Numbered from the stretch's first letter, positions 41,294-51,162 are shown. The stretch: DNA of 64,000 nt from an uncultured Clostridia bacterium (GCA_944388075.1 CALXHI010000019.1:1-64000), one strand, 5' to 3'. Numbers and translations are program-made. The notes: a model not told the origin generated them from the letters alone.

Positions 41294-44221
41294 TTATTCC
41301 TGCATGGCAGCAACAAGACTGCGCAGCCGAATGCGTGCAGCACCCAGATTATTGATCTCATCAATTTTGAGCTGGGTGTAGAGCTTTCCGTTTGCTTCGA
41401 GCAGACTGCGCACCTCATCGGTTGTGACCGCATCAATGCCGCAGCCGAACGATACCAGCTGCACCAGCTGCATATCCGGCTGTGTGGTCACATACTGTGC
41501 CGCACGGTACAAGCGGGCATGGTATGTCCATTGATTGAGCACGCCCAGTTTCCCGACATGACCCATCGGTGCGACGGCATCCTCGCTGACCACCGCCATA
41601 CCAAGGCTCGTAATCAGCTTATGCAGACCGTGGTGAATTTCCTTGTCGATATGATAGGGGCGACCGGCAAGCACGATAATCTTGCGCCCTTCGGCTCTTG
41701 CCTGTGCAATGATTTCGCTTCCCTTCTTTTGCACATTCTCCCGATATTGTTGCTGTGCTTCATAGGCTGCCGCAACCGCATCCGACAGGCTGCCGTGCAG
41801 CGGATAGCTCCGCAGCGCACGCTTGAGTGCCGCTTGAATGCTCTTGGGAAAGTTCAAATCCATATAGGGCGTAATGAAGTTTTTCGGCGTCAGACGCTGA
41901 TTGTTGGCACGAAGCAATTCCGGGTAATAGGCGACCACCGGACAATTATAGTGATTGTCGTTCTCGCCCTCATCAATATTATAGCTCATGCACGGCCAAA
42001 AGATGAAATCGACATTTCGGTCGAGCAAGTCCTCGATATGGCCATGCGCCAGCTTTGCCGGATAGCAAACCGTATCCGACGGAATCGTATGCTGCCCACG
42101 ATAGTAGACATTGCGGTCACTCTCGCCCGACAGCACAACCGTAAATCCGAGATGGGTGAACAGTGTCGACCAGAACGGCATTTGCTCATAAAAGCTCAAT
42201 GCCAGCGGCAAACCAACCGTACCGATGGATTCACACGGCGGCTGTTTGGCACACTGCAAAATACTCTGATACTTGTAGTCATAGAGGGACGGCACGGCAT
42301 CGCTCCGGCGCAGACCGGCACCCTTTTCACAGCGATTGCCGGAGATGTAGCGGCCGCCATCCGCAAAGCGAACGATATTCAAGGCGCAATGTGCGGTACA
42401 GCCGCCGCATTGCGTATTCTGTGTGGTATAGCCAAAGGTTTCGAGCTTTTCTTTTGAGATGAGCGTAGTCTGATCGGCGGCATGCTCCTTGGCATAGAGA
42501 GCCGCACCAAATGCACCCATCAAGCCCGAAATGGACGGTCTTACAACATTTCTGCCAAGCTCCAGTTCAAACGAACGCAGTACTGCATCGTTCAGGAACG
42601 TGCCGCCCTGCACAACAATATGCTCGCCGAGTTCTTCGACAGATTTCGCACGAATGACCTTGTAAATCGCATTCTTGATAATCGAAGCAGAAAGCCCGGC
42701 AGAGATATCCTCAACGGTTGCACCGTCCTTCTGCGCCTGCTTGACGGAGCTGTTCATGAACACCGTACAGCGAGAGCCCAAATCCACCGGATGCTCGGCA
42801 AAGAGTCCGAGCTGCGAAAACTCTGCGATATCATAGCCCAGTGCCTGTGCAAAGCTCTGGATGAACGAGCCGCAGCCCGACGAGCAAGCCTCATTGAGCA
42901 TAATGCTGTCAATGCTGTGATTGCGAATTTTGAAGCATTTGATGTCCTGTCCGCCGATATCCATGATGAAATCGACCTCCGGACAGAAATACGATGCCGC
43001 TTTGAAATGCGCAACGGTTTCCACAATGCCAAAGTCAATCCCCAAACCTGCACGGATAAAGTCCTCACCATAGCCGGTAACGGCAGACGCACGAATGTGC
43101 AGATCGGGATGCTTCTCTGCATAAACTTTTTTGAGCTGCTTGACAATACAATCAAGCGGCTGTCCGCGGTTTGACGCATAATACTGAAACAGCAGTCTGC
43201 CGTCCTCGGTAATCAGCACGAGCTTTGTGGTTGTCGAGCCGGCATCAATACCCAGATAGGCATTGCCCGTCTCGGTATGCAAATCCGCAAAGGGCAAATC
43301 ATATGCCTTATGCCGTTCCACAAAGGCTTCATACTCCGCACGGGATGCAAACAGCGGCTCTGTCACGATGGTATTGCCGCCGGTCTGCGCCTGCTCGAGC
43401 ATTTGCACCACCTCGGACAGCAGAATCGGTTCTGCGGTCTGTCCGGCAAAGAGCGCACAACCCAGTGCGACAAACACCGGTGCTTCCTCTGGAAAAATCG
43501 CATGGGATTCATCGAGTTTCAGCGTACGGACAAATGCTTCTTGCAGCCCTTTCAGGAAGTAGAGCGGGCCGCCCAGAAACAGCACCGTTCCCTCGATGGT
43601 ACGACCCTGTGCCAGACCGGAAACGGTTTGGTCTACCACCGCCTGAAAGATACTGGCGGCAATATCCTCCCGTCTTGCGCCCTGATTGAGCAGCGGCTGA
43701 ATATCGGACTTGGCAAACACGCCGCAGCGAGATGCAATCGGGTAACGCTTCTCCGCCTGCAGCGACAGCGTATCCAGCTCCGGCACGGTAATACCGAGCA
43801 AGGTTGCCATCTGGTCGATGAACGCACCCGTACCGCCGGCACACGAGCCGTTCATACGCTGCTCCACACCGCCAGTCAGAAACATCATTTTAGCGTCCTC
43901 TCCGCCCAATTCGATGACCACATCTGCCTGCGGATAGATTTCCTTGACCGCCAAGAATGCCGCATGTACCTCCTGTACAAACGGAATGCCGGCACTTTCT
44001 GCCAACCCCAGACCTGCCGAGCCTGTCATGCAAACATGAAAGTATGTTTGTGGATACTGCTTTGCCAGTTCCGTAACCTGTTCGAGCACGACCTCTCGAA
44101 CTCTGGAAAGATGTCGTTGATAGCATTGTGAGAGCATCTTGCCGTTCTCGTCCAACACAACGGTTTTGACCGTTGTCGAACCAACGTCAATGCCCAACGA
44201 ATAAATTGGCTGATCCGTAAT
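41294..44221 (-). CDS. Acyl-CoA dehydratase activase with two ASKHA ATPase domains and DUF2229, probable ATT start
   Basis: This protein of about 975 residues has two BadF/BadG/BcrA/BcrD ATPase domains, opened by LGIDVGSTTVKTVVLD and YLGIDAGSTTTKLVLI. It also has FeS motifs (NGSCAGGTGAFIDQMA and NEACSSGCGSFIQSFAQALG) and a DUF2229 region (GTVGLPLALSFYEQMPFWSTLF). Such proteins drive ATP-dependent electron transfer to dehydratases or other FeS enzymes; the true partner of this widespread type is unknown. A start at ATT 44221 (AAAGGAGG 5 bases upstream) gives MTDQPIYSLGIDVGS, the usual N-terminus; the TTG at 44197 has no site in range. Confidence 0.88.
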   Translation of the reverse strand: MTDQPIYSLGIDVGSTTVKTVVLDENGKMLSQCYQRHLSRVREVVLEQVTELAKQYPQTYFHVCMTGSAGLGLAESAGIPFVQEVHAAFLAVKEIYPQADVVIELGGEDAKMMFLTGGVEQRMNGSCAGGTGAFIDQMATLLGITVPELDTLSLQAEKRYPIASRCGVFAKSDIQPLLNQGARREDIAASIFQAVVDQTVSGLAQGRTIEGTVLFLGGPLYFLKGLQEAFVRTLKLDESHAIFPEEAPVFVALGCALFAGQTAEPILLSEVVQMLEQAQTGGNTIVTEPLFASRAEYEAFVERHKAYDLPFADLHTETGNAYLGIDAGSTTTKLVLITEDGRLLFQYYASNRGQPLDCIVKQLKKVYAEKHPDLHIRASAVTGYGEDFIRAGLGIDFGIVETVAHFKAASYFCPEVDFIMDIGGQDIKCFKIRNHSIDSIMLNEACSSGCGSFIQSFAQALGYDIAEFSQLGLFAEHPVDLGSRCTVFMNSSVKQAQKDGATVEDISAGLSASIIKNAIYKVIRAKSVEELGEHIVVQGGTFLNDAVLRSFELELGRNVVRPSISGLMGAFGAALYAKEHAADQTTLISKEKLETFGYTTQNTQCGGCTAHCALNIVRFADGGRYISGNRCEKGAGLRRSDAVPSLYDYKYQSILQCAKQPPCESIGTVGLPLALSFYEQMPFWSTLFTHLGFTVVLSGESDRNVYYRGQHTIPSDTVCYPAKLAHGHIEDLLDRNVDFIFWPCMSYNIDEGENDNHYNCPVVAYYPELLRANNQRLTPKNFITPYMDLNFPKSIQAALKRALRSYPLHGSLSDAVAAAYEAQQQYRENVQKKGSEIIAQARAEGRKIIVLAGRPYHIDKEIHHGLHKLITSLGMAVVSEDAVAPMGHVGKLGVLNQWTYHARLYRAAQYVTTQPDMQLVQLVSFGCGIDAVTTDEVRSLLEANGKLYTQLKIDEINNLGAARIRLRSLVAAMQE

Positions 44222-44272
44222 AAGAACCTCCTTTGGTTTCCGTCCGGATATCGAACGATAGACCGCTATATA

Positions 44273-45559
44273 TTATGTCTGATCATCCCAATAGCTTGCG
44301 ATGATCGCCGAGCAAGGGTCGGCAGTTGTATGTCGCACCAGATAGTCAATGAACACCTGCTCAGTTTGCGGCGATTTGTCCGCAAGCAAGCACCGGCAAG
44401 CGGCACATTTCGGCAGAGAACCATCGCAGGCAAGTATACGCCTTGCCAATGCAAAGGCACGTTCAGGTTCTCTGCTCTTCCACACATAGAGCATAATCTC
44501 AAGATACAAAAGATCCTCTTCATTTTGCCGCATGAGCCAGACTTCCGTCTGCGCCTCATCAATGTCATCATATGCCATATCCATGAGGGATAGGCTGCTG
44601 TAAATCCGAATGGTAGGGTACGCATCGGCGCAGTGTGTTCCGCCGGATACGGTATGCCGCAGCAAATGGAACGGCTCAAATGCAAACGCTTCCGGCGCTG
44701 TCTGATACGGTTGTATACAAGATTCCGGCCGTTTCCACGCAACTTGAATGGCAGAAAAACACAGGGCTTTCTTTCCGGTTTGCATATCTTGTCCCCAACC
44801 GTCAGCCGGAATGATCGTCAGGCAGGGAACGGCTTTCCCGCATCGTGCGGCGGCAACCGCTTTGTGATGTCCATCCAGCAATGCGCTCATAAAACCGCCC
44901 GTATAATATGCAATCGCACGAGGCGGATCAGCACTGTTTTGCAGGAAATTAACATAATATTGTACCCGTTCTTCGGAAATACAGGCATCCGATTGTGTGG
45001 GATACAGATATGCCGGAAAGCCATCGATTGCGCTCAGAAAGGTGCCGTTGTAGTAGGCACTGCAAGTGGCAGACAGTTCAGTCGGCGTATTGGGCACATC
45101 ATAGAAGAAATGCCCGTCCCCATCCGTCGGGAAATGCGGCACATCTGCCAGCAGATACAAACCGTCTTGCAGCAAGCCCAGCAGCGGTGTTAGGCGTTCC
45201 AATGCAGTTTCGAGATTCACATAGTCGGCATTGATTTGCTGCCGCACCGCATCGAGCGCCGGACAATCCATCCGCTCAATGCCGTAGCCGGTCGCCAACA
45301 GACTCGCACAGGTCGGACAAGAGGGCATATTTTTTTGCAGCAATGGTTTGTCCTTCAGCATCAGACGAACGGGGGTACGATAATCCGGATCTTGCCTCGC
45401 ATTCGGGCTGCGCAGCATATATAGTGCGCCTCTGCCGTGTTTGACGGAGAACAAAACCGCCGCCTTGCACCAAGGATACTCCGTTACGGATATGGTCTGT
45501 TTCAATGTAATTTGCGCAGCACCGCCATGAGTTCTCTGAAAACCATCAAACCATCCCAT
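44273..45559 (-). CDS. Uncharacterised protein with ParB-like DGHHK motif
   Basis: This 428-residue soluble protein begins MGWFDGFQRTHGG. The N-terminal region has PSCPTCASLLATGYG, a CxxC zinc-like pair. The middle has YYTGGFMSALLDGHHKAVAAARCGK followed by VPCLTI, reminiscent of the ParB/sulfiredoxin-like fold motif DGHHR. The C-terminal part looks like helical repeats with further cysteines (CDGSLPKCAACRCLLADK). I cannot assign a family. The ATG at 45559 has GGAGGAGAAG. It has no clear operon partner; its stop is 51 bases from the activase gene. Confidence 0.65.
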   Translation of the reverse strand: MGWFDGFQRTHGGAAQITLKQTISVTEYPWCKAAVLFSVKHGRGALYMLRSPNARQDPDYRTPVRLMLKDKPLLQKNMPSCPTCASLLATGYGIERMDCPALDAVRQQINADYVNLETALERLTPLLGLLQDGLYLLADVPHFPTDGDGHFFYDVPNTPTELSATCSAYYNGTFLSAIDGFPAYLYPTQSDACISEERVQYYVNFLQNSADPPRAIAYYTGGFMSALLDGHHKAVAAARCGKAVPCLTIIPADGWGQDMQTGKKALCFSAIQVAWKRPESCIQPYQTAPEAFAFEPFHLLRHTVSGGTHCADAYPTIRIYSSLSLMDMAYDDIDEAQTEVWLMRQNEEDLLYLEIMLYVWKSREPERAFALARRILACDGSLPKCAACRCLLADKSPQTEQVFIDYLVRHTTADPCSAIIASYWDDQT

Positions 45560-45662
45560 CCTCTTCTCCTCCCGTCCATCGACAGAATTTGACACGTTAT
45601 ACTCTATTATATCATAGTTTCGCAAAAAAGAAAAGGGTGATACACAATCATTCATCAAATTT

Positions 45663-46046
45663 TCATTCGTCGTCCTCATCCTCTTCCGAAAATGCACCTG
45701 TCATTTCCTCGATGGCATCCCAGAGAGCCTCCACATCATTGCGCAGCTTTGCCGCACGCACCTGCGCTTGCAGCCGATACCGCCGATGTTCCTCCGACAG
45801 CTCATTCAGAGCTTCAATGGCATCGTCAATGTCCTCGGAGGTTTCCCGCAAATCCTGCTCGTACCGCCGCATATGTGCATCGAGCTGTTCCTGTACCATC
45901 GCCAGCCGTTCCTCGAAACGGCAAAGGCGTTCCTCGATTTGGGTCAGGCGTTCCTCCAACGGTACACGCTGTTCCTCCAATCGTTCAAGCCGTTCGCCGC
46001 ATTGATCAAGCCGGTCTTGCAATAAGTCAAAATAAAATTGCTCCAT
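45663..46046 (-). CDS. Coiled-coil protein of unknown function
   Basis: This 127-residue protein is one long predicted coiled coil: LLQDRLDQCGERLERLEEQR, then LTQIEERLCRFEERLAMVQEQL, ending in an acidic tail EEDEDDE. No domain is recognised. The ATG at 46046 lies after GGGGG and a consensus promoter. Its stop is 103 bases before the next minus-strand gene. Confidence 0.7.
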   Translation of the reverse strand: MEQFYFDLLQDRLDQCGERLERLEEQRVPLEERLTQIEERLCRFEERLAMVQEQLDAHMRRYEQDLRETSEDIDDAIEALNELSEEHRRYRLQAQVRAAKLRNDVEALWDAIEEMTGAFSEEDEDDE

Positions 46047-46082
46047 GACACAAAGCCCCCTTTTGCCGTCATTTCTTCTTTC

Positions 46083-46111
46083 ATTATAAAGCATACAGGT
46101 TGCTTTGTCAA
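46083..46111 (-). promoter_or_regulatory. Promoter of the coiled-coil gene
   Basis: On the minus strand TTGACA (46111-46106) and TATAAT (46088-46083) are separated by 17 bp. Confidence 0.9.
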
Positions 46112-46168
46112 GGGATAGACACCGGGTCTTGTGCATGGACTTTTTGTGCTGAAATTACCGGCTGTGCC

Positions 46169-46197
46169 TTGACAGCACCGAGTGCCTATGATATAAT
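46169..46197 (+). promoter_or_regulatory. Promoter of the DUF1846 gene
   Basis: TTGACA at 46169-46174 and TATAAT at 46192-46197 are 17 bp apart. The leader of about 90 bases holds a CAC-AATCC/GGATT-GTG hairpin. Confidence 0.9.
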
Positions 46198-46294
46198 GTA
46201 AAGGAACACTGAAACGCATTCATCGGGCAGCACTGCACAAATCCGCTTTGGGGATTCGTGTGGGGGTTGCGTTCATATCGCAGGAGGACATTGC

Positions 46295-47782
46295 ATGAAA
46301 AAAAAGGTTGGATTTGACAATGCACAATATCTCAAGATGCAATCCGCACATATTCGGGAACGCATCGAGGAATTCGGCGGCCGTCTGTATCTGGAATTCG
46401 GCGGCAAGCTCTATGACGATTACCATGCCTCTCGGGTGCTGCCCGGCTTTCAACCCGACAGCAAGCTGCGGATGCTTTTGCAGCTGAAAAAGGAAGTCGA
46501 GATTGTGATTACCATTCATGCGGCGGATATCGAGCAAAACCGTATGCGCAGTGATTTGGGTATCACCTATGAAATGGATGTCCTGCGCCTGATTGACCTG
46601 TTCCGCAGCCGTGGGCTTTATGTCGGCAGTGTTGTGCTGACCCGTTTCAATGGCGAGCCGGCAGCGGTCAAGTTCCAGAACCGTCTGGAATCGCTCGGCA
46701 TTCGAGTGTATCGACACTATCCGATTGAGGGCTATCCGTCCAATCTTCCGATGATTTTGTCGGAGGATGGCTTTGGCCGCAATGAGTATATCGAAGTCAG
46801 CCGCAAGCTGGTTGTTGTCACCGCCCCCGGTCCGGGCAGCGGCAAAATGGCGGTTTGCCTGTCGCAGATTTTTCAGGAGCATCTGCGGGGCAACGAAGCC
46901 GGCTATGCCAAATTCGAGACCTTCCCGATTTGGAATATCCCGCTCCGGCATCCGGTCAATGTGGCATACGAAGCCGCAACCGCAGATTTGAACGATGTCA
47001 ACATGATCGACCCGTTCCACCTCGAAGCGCATGGCGAAACAGCTGTGAACTATAACCGTGATGTCGAGGTTTTCCCTGTTCTCCATGCGATGTTTGAAAA
47101 GATCTACGGTAAATCGCCGTATCAATCGCCCACGGATATGGGGGTTAATATGGCAGGCTGCTGCATTGTCGATGACGCAGTCACACAGGCAGCGTCAAAG
47201 CAGGAGATTATCCGCCGTTTCTACGATACCAAATGTGCGAAAAAACGTGGCAACGCCGATTCAGAAGCCGTTCGCAAGCTCGAGCTGCTCATGCAGCAGA
47301 TGAACCTGACCGATGACGACCGTCCGGTGATTGGGGCTGCCCGCACTTTGGCGGAGAAAACCGGTGAACCGGCTGCGGCGCTTCAACTGCCGAACGGCAA
47401 GCTGATTACCGGTAAAACCACGGCTTTGATGGGTGCAGCATCGACCATGCTGCTCAATGCACTGAAAACGCTCGGCCGCATTAACGATGATATTCTGCTG
47501 CTCAGCCCGACCGTCATCGAACCAATCCAGCATCTGAAAGTCGAACATCTCGGTAACGAAAATCCCCGTCTGCATACTGATGAAACTTTGGTTGCCCTCT
47601 CGATTTCTGCAGCGACCAATCCCACCGCCGAACGAGCCATGACACAGCTTGCAAAGCTCCGTGGCTGTGAGATGCACTCCTCGGTGATGCTCGCACCGGT
47701 CGATGAGCGCACCCTGCGCCGTCTGGGCATTCGCCTAACCTGCGATCCGGTATTCCAGAACAACCGTCTTTATCAGCGATAA
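46295..47782 (+). CDS. DUF1846 (UPF0371) family protein
   Basis: This 495-residue protein matches the DUF1846 family: VGFDNAQYLKMQSAHIRERI, EFGGKLYDDYHASRVLPGF, VTAPGPGSGKMAVCLSQIF and MGVNMAGCCIVDDAV. The family has a known fold but no proven reaction; a nucleotide-binding role has been suggested by the GPGSGKMA loop. AGGAGG precedes the ATG. It is monocistronic in appearance, followed by a small palindromic hairpin and the SNF2 gene 63 bases later. Confidence 0.92.
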   Translation: MKKKVGFDNAQYLKMQSAHIRERIEEFGGRLYLEFGGKLYDDYHASRVLPGFQPDSKLRMLLQLKKEVEIVITIHAADIEQNRMRSDLGITYEMDVLRLIDLFRSRGLYVGSVVLTRFNGEPAAVKFQNRLESLGIRVYRHYPIEGYPSNLPMILSEDGFGRNEYIEVSRKLVVVTAPGPGSGKMAVCLSQIFQEHLRGNEAGYAKFETFPIWNIPLRHPVNVAYEAATADLNDVNMIDPFHLEAHGETAVNYNRDVEVFPVLHAMFEKIYGKSPYQSPTDMGVNMAGCCIVDDAVTQAASKQEIIRRFYDTKCAKKRGNADSEAVRKLELLMQQMNLTDDDRPVIGAARTLAEKTGEPAAALQLPNGKLITGKTTALMGAASTMLLNALKTLGRINDDILLLSPTVIEPIQHLKVEHLGNENPRLHTDETLVALSISAATNPTAERAMTQLAKLRGCEMHSSVMLAPVDERTLRRLGIRLTCDPVFQNNRLYQR

Positions 47783-47789
47783 TGCAAAG

Positions 47790-47804
47790 CCCCCATATGG
47801 GGGG
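47790..47804 (+). terminator. Weak hairpin after the DUF1846 gene
   Basis: CCCCCATATGGGGG is a perfect palindrome followed by GATTCTGTATTTCTTG, a poor U-tract, so read-through into the SNF2 gene is likely. Confidence 0.45.
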
Positions 47805-47845
47805 ATTCTGTATTTCTTGTTTTACACGCAATCGGGAGGAATATC

Positions 47846-50008
47846 ATGGCAAAAGCCTTCTCTGCCAAAGATGCCAAATGGCTCTATCGCACCATACAAA
47901 CGCTGCTGAACCGCCTGCAAACGGTAGGCAAGCTGGAACAGCAATGGACGCTCTCTATTCGCAGTGCCGCCGAAGCATTGCACACACACGAGTGGATGAA
48001 GCTGCTTGAAGCCATGAGCGTAGACGAACTCAATCGGGAAAAACGCGGCATTCGGGTCAAGACCCTGCGTGACTGCAACCTGCATACCCTCGCCGACCTC
48101 TATCCACTGACTGTACAGCAGCTTTCCGCCATCAACGGGATCAGCGACGATGCGGCACGAACCATTCAATCGCTGGTGACGTCCTATGCGGCGAAGTGCA
48201 AAGCCGCCACCAAAATCCGACTCACGCTCGATGATCAAAGCGAATGGGCAACGCAATTGGTGACGGCGATTGCGATATACCTCGCCGGTCGCTCTGAAGT
48301 ACATGCCTGCCAAACCTATCTCGGTCACAACCGCCAAATGCTTACGGCACAGCTGCAAGCCCTCAAGTCGGCAAAAAGTATGCTCAGATGGCTGTTTCTC
48401 TCCAAGGGAAGAAAGGCGGATGCCGAAGCTGCGTACAGTGCCTTGCTGGAGCAGATTCACACCGAAGAAACTGCAAAAATCGATGCCGCCCTCTCAGCTC
48501 TGGACACGCATTGTTCCATGTCCGCAGAGAACGCATGGCTGACATTCGGCAAAGACCCGATTCCGTTCCAAACCGTATTGGAACAGCTCGCCTCCGATAT
48601 TGTCGGCACGGACAACAGTGTTTCGGGTCTGCCGGAAGCGTTGGCGGAGGAAATCAAGACCGAAACCTTTTCGCTCGAAGGGTTGTACTGTACATTGCGC
48701 AGCTATCAAAAATGGGGTGTGCATTACATTCTCCACCAAAAACGAGTGCTGCTGGGCGATGAGATGGGGTTAGGCAAAACCGTACAGGCAATTGCCTCGA
48801 TGGTTGCCCTCCACAATGCCGGTGCGACGCATTTCATGGTACTGTGTCCGGCAAGCGTGCTGCCCAACTGGTGCAGAGAAATCACGAAGCACAGCATTCT
48901 GCAAGTCTTTCGCATTCACGGCGCAGACCGTATGGAAACCTTTTCCCAATGGATTGCGGCTGGCGGTGTTGCGGTCACAACCTATGAAACGACCAAACAT
49001 CTGGTACTGCCGGAGCATTTCCCATTCTCGATGCTGATTGTAGATGAAGCGCATTATATCAAGAATGACGAAGCCCAACGCACTCGCTATGCCAAACGGC
49101 TTGCCGCACAGGCAGATCGACTGCTGTTCATGACGGGTACGGCACTTGAGAATCGGGTAGATGAGATGATCGAGCTGATTGAGATTTTGCAGCCGGATAT
49201 CGCCACGCAAATCAAGAAAATCGCATTTCTCTCCACTGCACCCCAATTTCGGGAAACCATTGCACCGGTTTATTATCGCAGACGCCGAGAGGACGTGTTG
49301 ACCGAATTGCCTGCGCTGACGGAAATCGACGACTGGTGCAGCATGACGGATACAGAAGAGCGCATCTACGACCGAGCCTGTTTGCGGAAAGACTTTACCG
49401 CATGTCGGCGTGTTTCGTGGAACGTGCCTGACCTCAGCCAATCTTCCAAGGCACAACGGCTGCTGGAAATTGTCGCAGAAGCGACCGCAGAGAACCGTAA
49501 AATCATTGTATTCACGTTCTTTTTGGATACAGTCGATGCTGTTGTCAAACTGCTTGGGGACTGCTGTCTAACGCCGCTCACCGGTGCGATGAACCCTGCC
49601 GAGCGGCAAGCCGTGCTCGATGAACTCGAACAAGCTCCTGCCGGAACGGTTCTGGCGGCACAGATTCAATCGGGCGGCACGGGACTCAACATCCAGTCGG
49701 CGAGCGTGGTTGTCATTTGTGAGCCGCAGTTCAAGCCCTCGATTGAGAATCAGGCGATTGCCCGCGCCTATCGCATGGGACAGGCACGCAATGTTCTGGT
49801 ACACCGTCTGCTCTGTGAAGATACGGTGGATGAGCGTCTGAGCGAACTGCTCGATGCCAAACAAACCGTCTTTGATACCTTCGCCGATACCTCTGCCGCC
49901 GCAGAGAATACACCGGAAATCGAACCGCAGACCTTCGACAAAATCATGCAGGACGAAACCGCTCGGATACAACAAAAATACGCCCAAAGCAGCAAGCCGA
50001 CCGAATGA
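47846..50008 (+). CDS. SNF2/Swi2-family helicase-like ATPase
   Basis: This 720-residue protein has an unrecognised N-terminal region (1-280) that includes a helix-hairpin-helix-like TLADLYPLTVQQLSAINGI, then the SNF2 motor. Motif I is LLGDEMGLGKTVQ (about residue 305), Ia PASVLPNW, motif II LIVDEAHYIKN (about 400), III LLFMTGTALENR, V SGGTGLNIQSAS and VI QAIARAYRMGQARNV. It is a DNA translocase presumably remodelling protein-DNA complexes. GGGAGGA precedes the ATG. Its end meets the convergent mutase-like gene with a gap of two bases. Confidence 0.9.
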   Translation: MAKAFSAKDAKWLYRTIQTLLNRLQTVGKLEQQWTLSIRSAAEALHTHEWMKLLEAMSVDELNREKRGIRVKTLRDCNLHTLADLYPLTVQQLSAINGISDDAARTIQSLVTSYAAKCKAATKIRLTLDDQSEWATQLVTAIAIYLAGRSEVHACQTYLGHNRQMLTAQLQALKSAKSMLRWLFLSKGRKADAEAAYSALLEQIHTEETAKIDAALSALDTHCSMSAENAWLTFGKDPIPFQTVLEQLASDIVGTDNSVSGLPEALAEEIKTETFSLEGLYCTLRSYQKWGVHYILHQKRVLLGDEMGLGKTVQAIASMVALHNAGATHFMVLCPASVLPNWCREITKHSILQVFRIHGADRMETFSQWIAAGGVAVTTYETTKHLVLPEHFPFSMLIVDEAHYIKNDEAQRTRYAKRLAAQADRLLFMTGTALENRVDEMIELIEILQPDIATQIKKIAFLSTAPQFRETIAPVYYRRRREDVLTELPALTEIDDWCSMTDTEERIYDRACLRKDFTACRRVSWNVPDLSQSSKAQRLLEIVAEATAENRKIIVFTFFLDTVDAVVKLLGDCCLTPLTGAMNPAERQAVLDELEQAPAGTVLAAQIQSGGTGLNIQSASVVVICEPQFKPSIENQAIARAYRMGQARNVLVHRLLCEDTVDERLSELLDAKQTVFDTFADTSAAAENTPEIEPQTFDKIMQDETARIQQKYAQSSKPTE

Positions 50009-50010
50009 CG

Positions 50011-51162
50011 CTATGCCTGCGGATATTGCAAGCGGGCAGTCAAATCGCCTGCCAATTCCGATGCCAGCTCCAAACTTGCCGCTTCTACCATGATCGTCAA
50101 GCTCCTGCCGCTGCGAGACGGTCGCAGGAGTGCTTCGCCATTGGCATGACTAGCTCGAATCCCCTCGGGTGTGGCATGAGAAGCCCATTCGGGACAATGT
50201 CCCATTGCCGGCACACCTTCGGTTTTAACGATACGCCGAACCGTATGACAGGTGGGGAGTTTGGCAAGCCATGCTTGCAAATCCGGCTCGGATTCCGCAT
50301 GCAGGCGCAAGAATGTCGCCACCAGTACCAATGCGTCGAGCGTAAAGCCCTGCTCGAGCGCCAAGCTTCGAGCCTCGACATCATCGCCCGTAGAGGCAGA
50401 CGCATAGCGCAAGACCCTGCCGCCGTACTGTGCCGCCATCCGTTCGGCGGCCGGCGGAACCCAATAGGGGAGTGCAACCGTCTGCTGCTGTGCGAGATAC
50501 TGCTGTGCGACCAGCAAAAGCAGCCGCTCATAGAAAATCCAGCCCTGCTGTTCCGTATAGAGTGCCGCTGTCATACCGTCCGATGCCAACTGTACGGTTA
50601 AGCGAGAGCCACTGCCGCCGGCAAACAGCTGATGACAAATGCTGCGCAATTCCGAAGAAATCACATGAAATTCCGGCTGCATGGGCAACGCCTTCGGCAG
50701 GCAGCGTTGCACTTGAGTGGCATAGAGCAGCTTCAGCCCTGTGCCATCGGCGAGATTGCCATACTCCTGCCGATGCTGCCAAGCGGTTCGCTGTGGGTTG
50801 CAGATAGTCTGCCACTGCATCGCGGTGAGAGGCAAAAGCCCCCGACTCATACAATGCAGCCGATGGGCACCCAAATGCAACAGAACGCCGCAGTTTGCCT
50901 GTACGGACGCTGAACCCATCTCCACGGGCGATACCTCCGGCATAAGAATCGCCGTACCACCGGCGGCGGCAATTGCACCGCAGACCAAATACGCCGATGC
51001 TTTGGCATAGTCCGAGCCTGCCGCATAGCCCACCAAACAACGCTCTGCCGCTTCTGCCATGCCGAATCCAAGCCCTGCCAGTTGTTCCGGCACCTGTGCA
51101 CCGAATACCATTCCATCCTCTTCCCAATCCGGCATTTGCCGTGCCTGCCACTGCATTCCCAT
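50011..51162 (-). CDS. Degenerate phosphohexomutase-like protein
   Basis: This 383-residue protein follows the alpha-D-phosphohexomutase layout but lacks its catalytic residues. Where the phosphoserine loop (TASHNP) is expected it reads GVLLHLGAHRLHCMSRG, and where the metal loop (DGDGDR) is expected it reads QLASDGMTAALYTEQQ. Domain 4 is recognisable by GEALLRPSRSGRSLTIMVEA and ATPEGIRASHANG. So it is probably not an active mutase and may be a regulatory or structural paralogue. The start is ATG at 51162 with GAAAGGGG. It converges on the SNF2 gene without a visible terminator. Confidence 0.7.
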   Translation of the reverse strand: MGMQWQARQMPDWEEDGMVFGAQVPEQLAGLGFGMAEAAERCLVGYAAGSDYAKASAYLVCGAIAAAGGTAILMPEVSPVEMGSASVQANCGVLLHLGAHRLHCMSRGLLPLTAMQWQTICNPQRTAWQHRQEYGNLADGTGLKLLYATQVQRCLPKALPMQPEFHVISSELRSICHQLFAGGSGSRLTVQLASDGMTAALYTEQQGWIFYERLLLLVAQQYLAQQQTVALPYWVPPAAERMAAQYGGRVLRYASASTGDDVEARSLALEQGFTLDALVLVATFLRLHAESEPDLQAWLAKLPTCHTVRRIVKTEGVPAMGHCPEWASHATPEGIRASHANGEALLRPSRSGRSLTIMVEAASLELASELAGDLTARLQYPQA

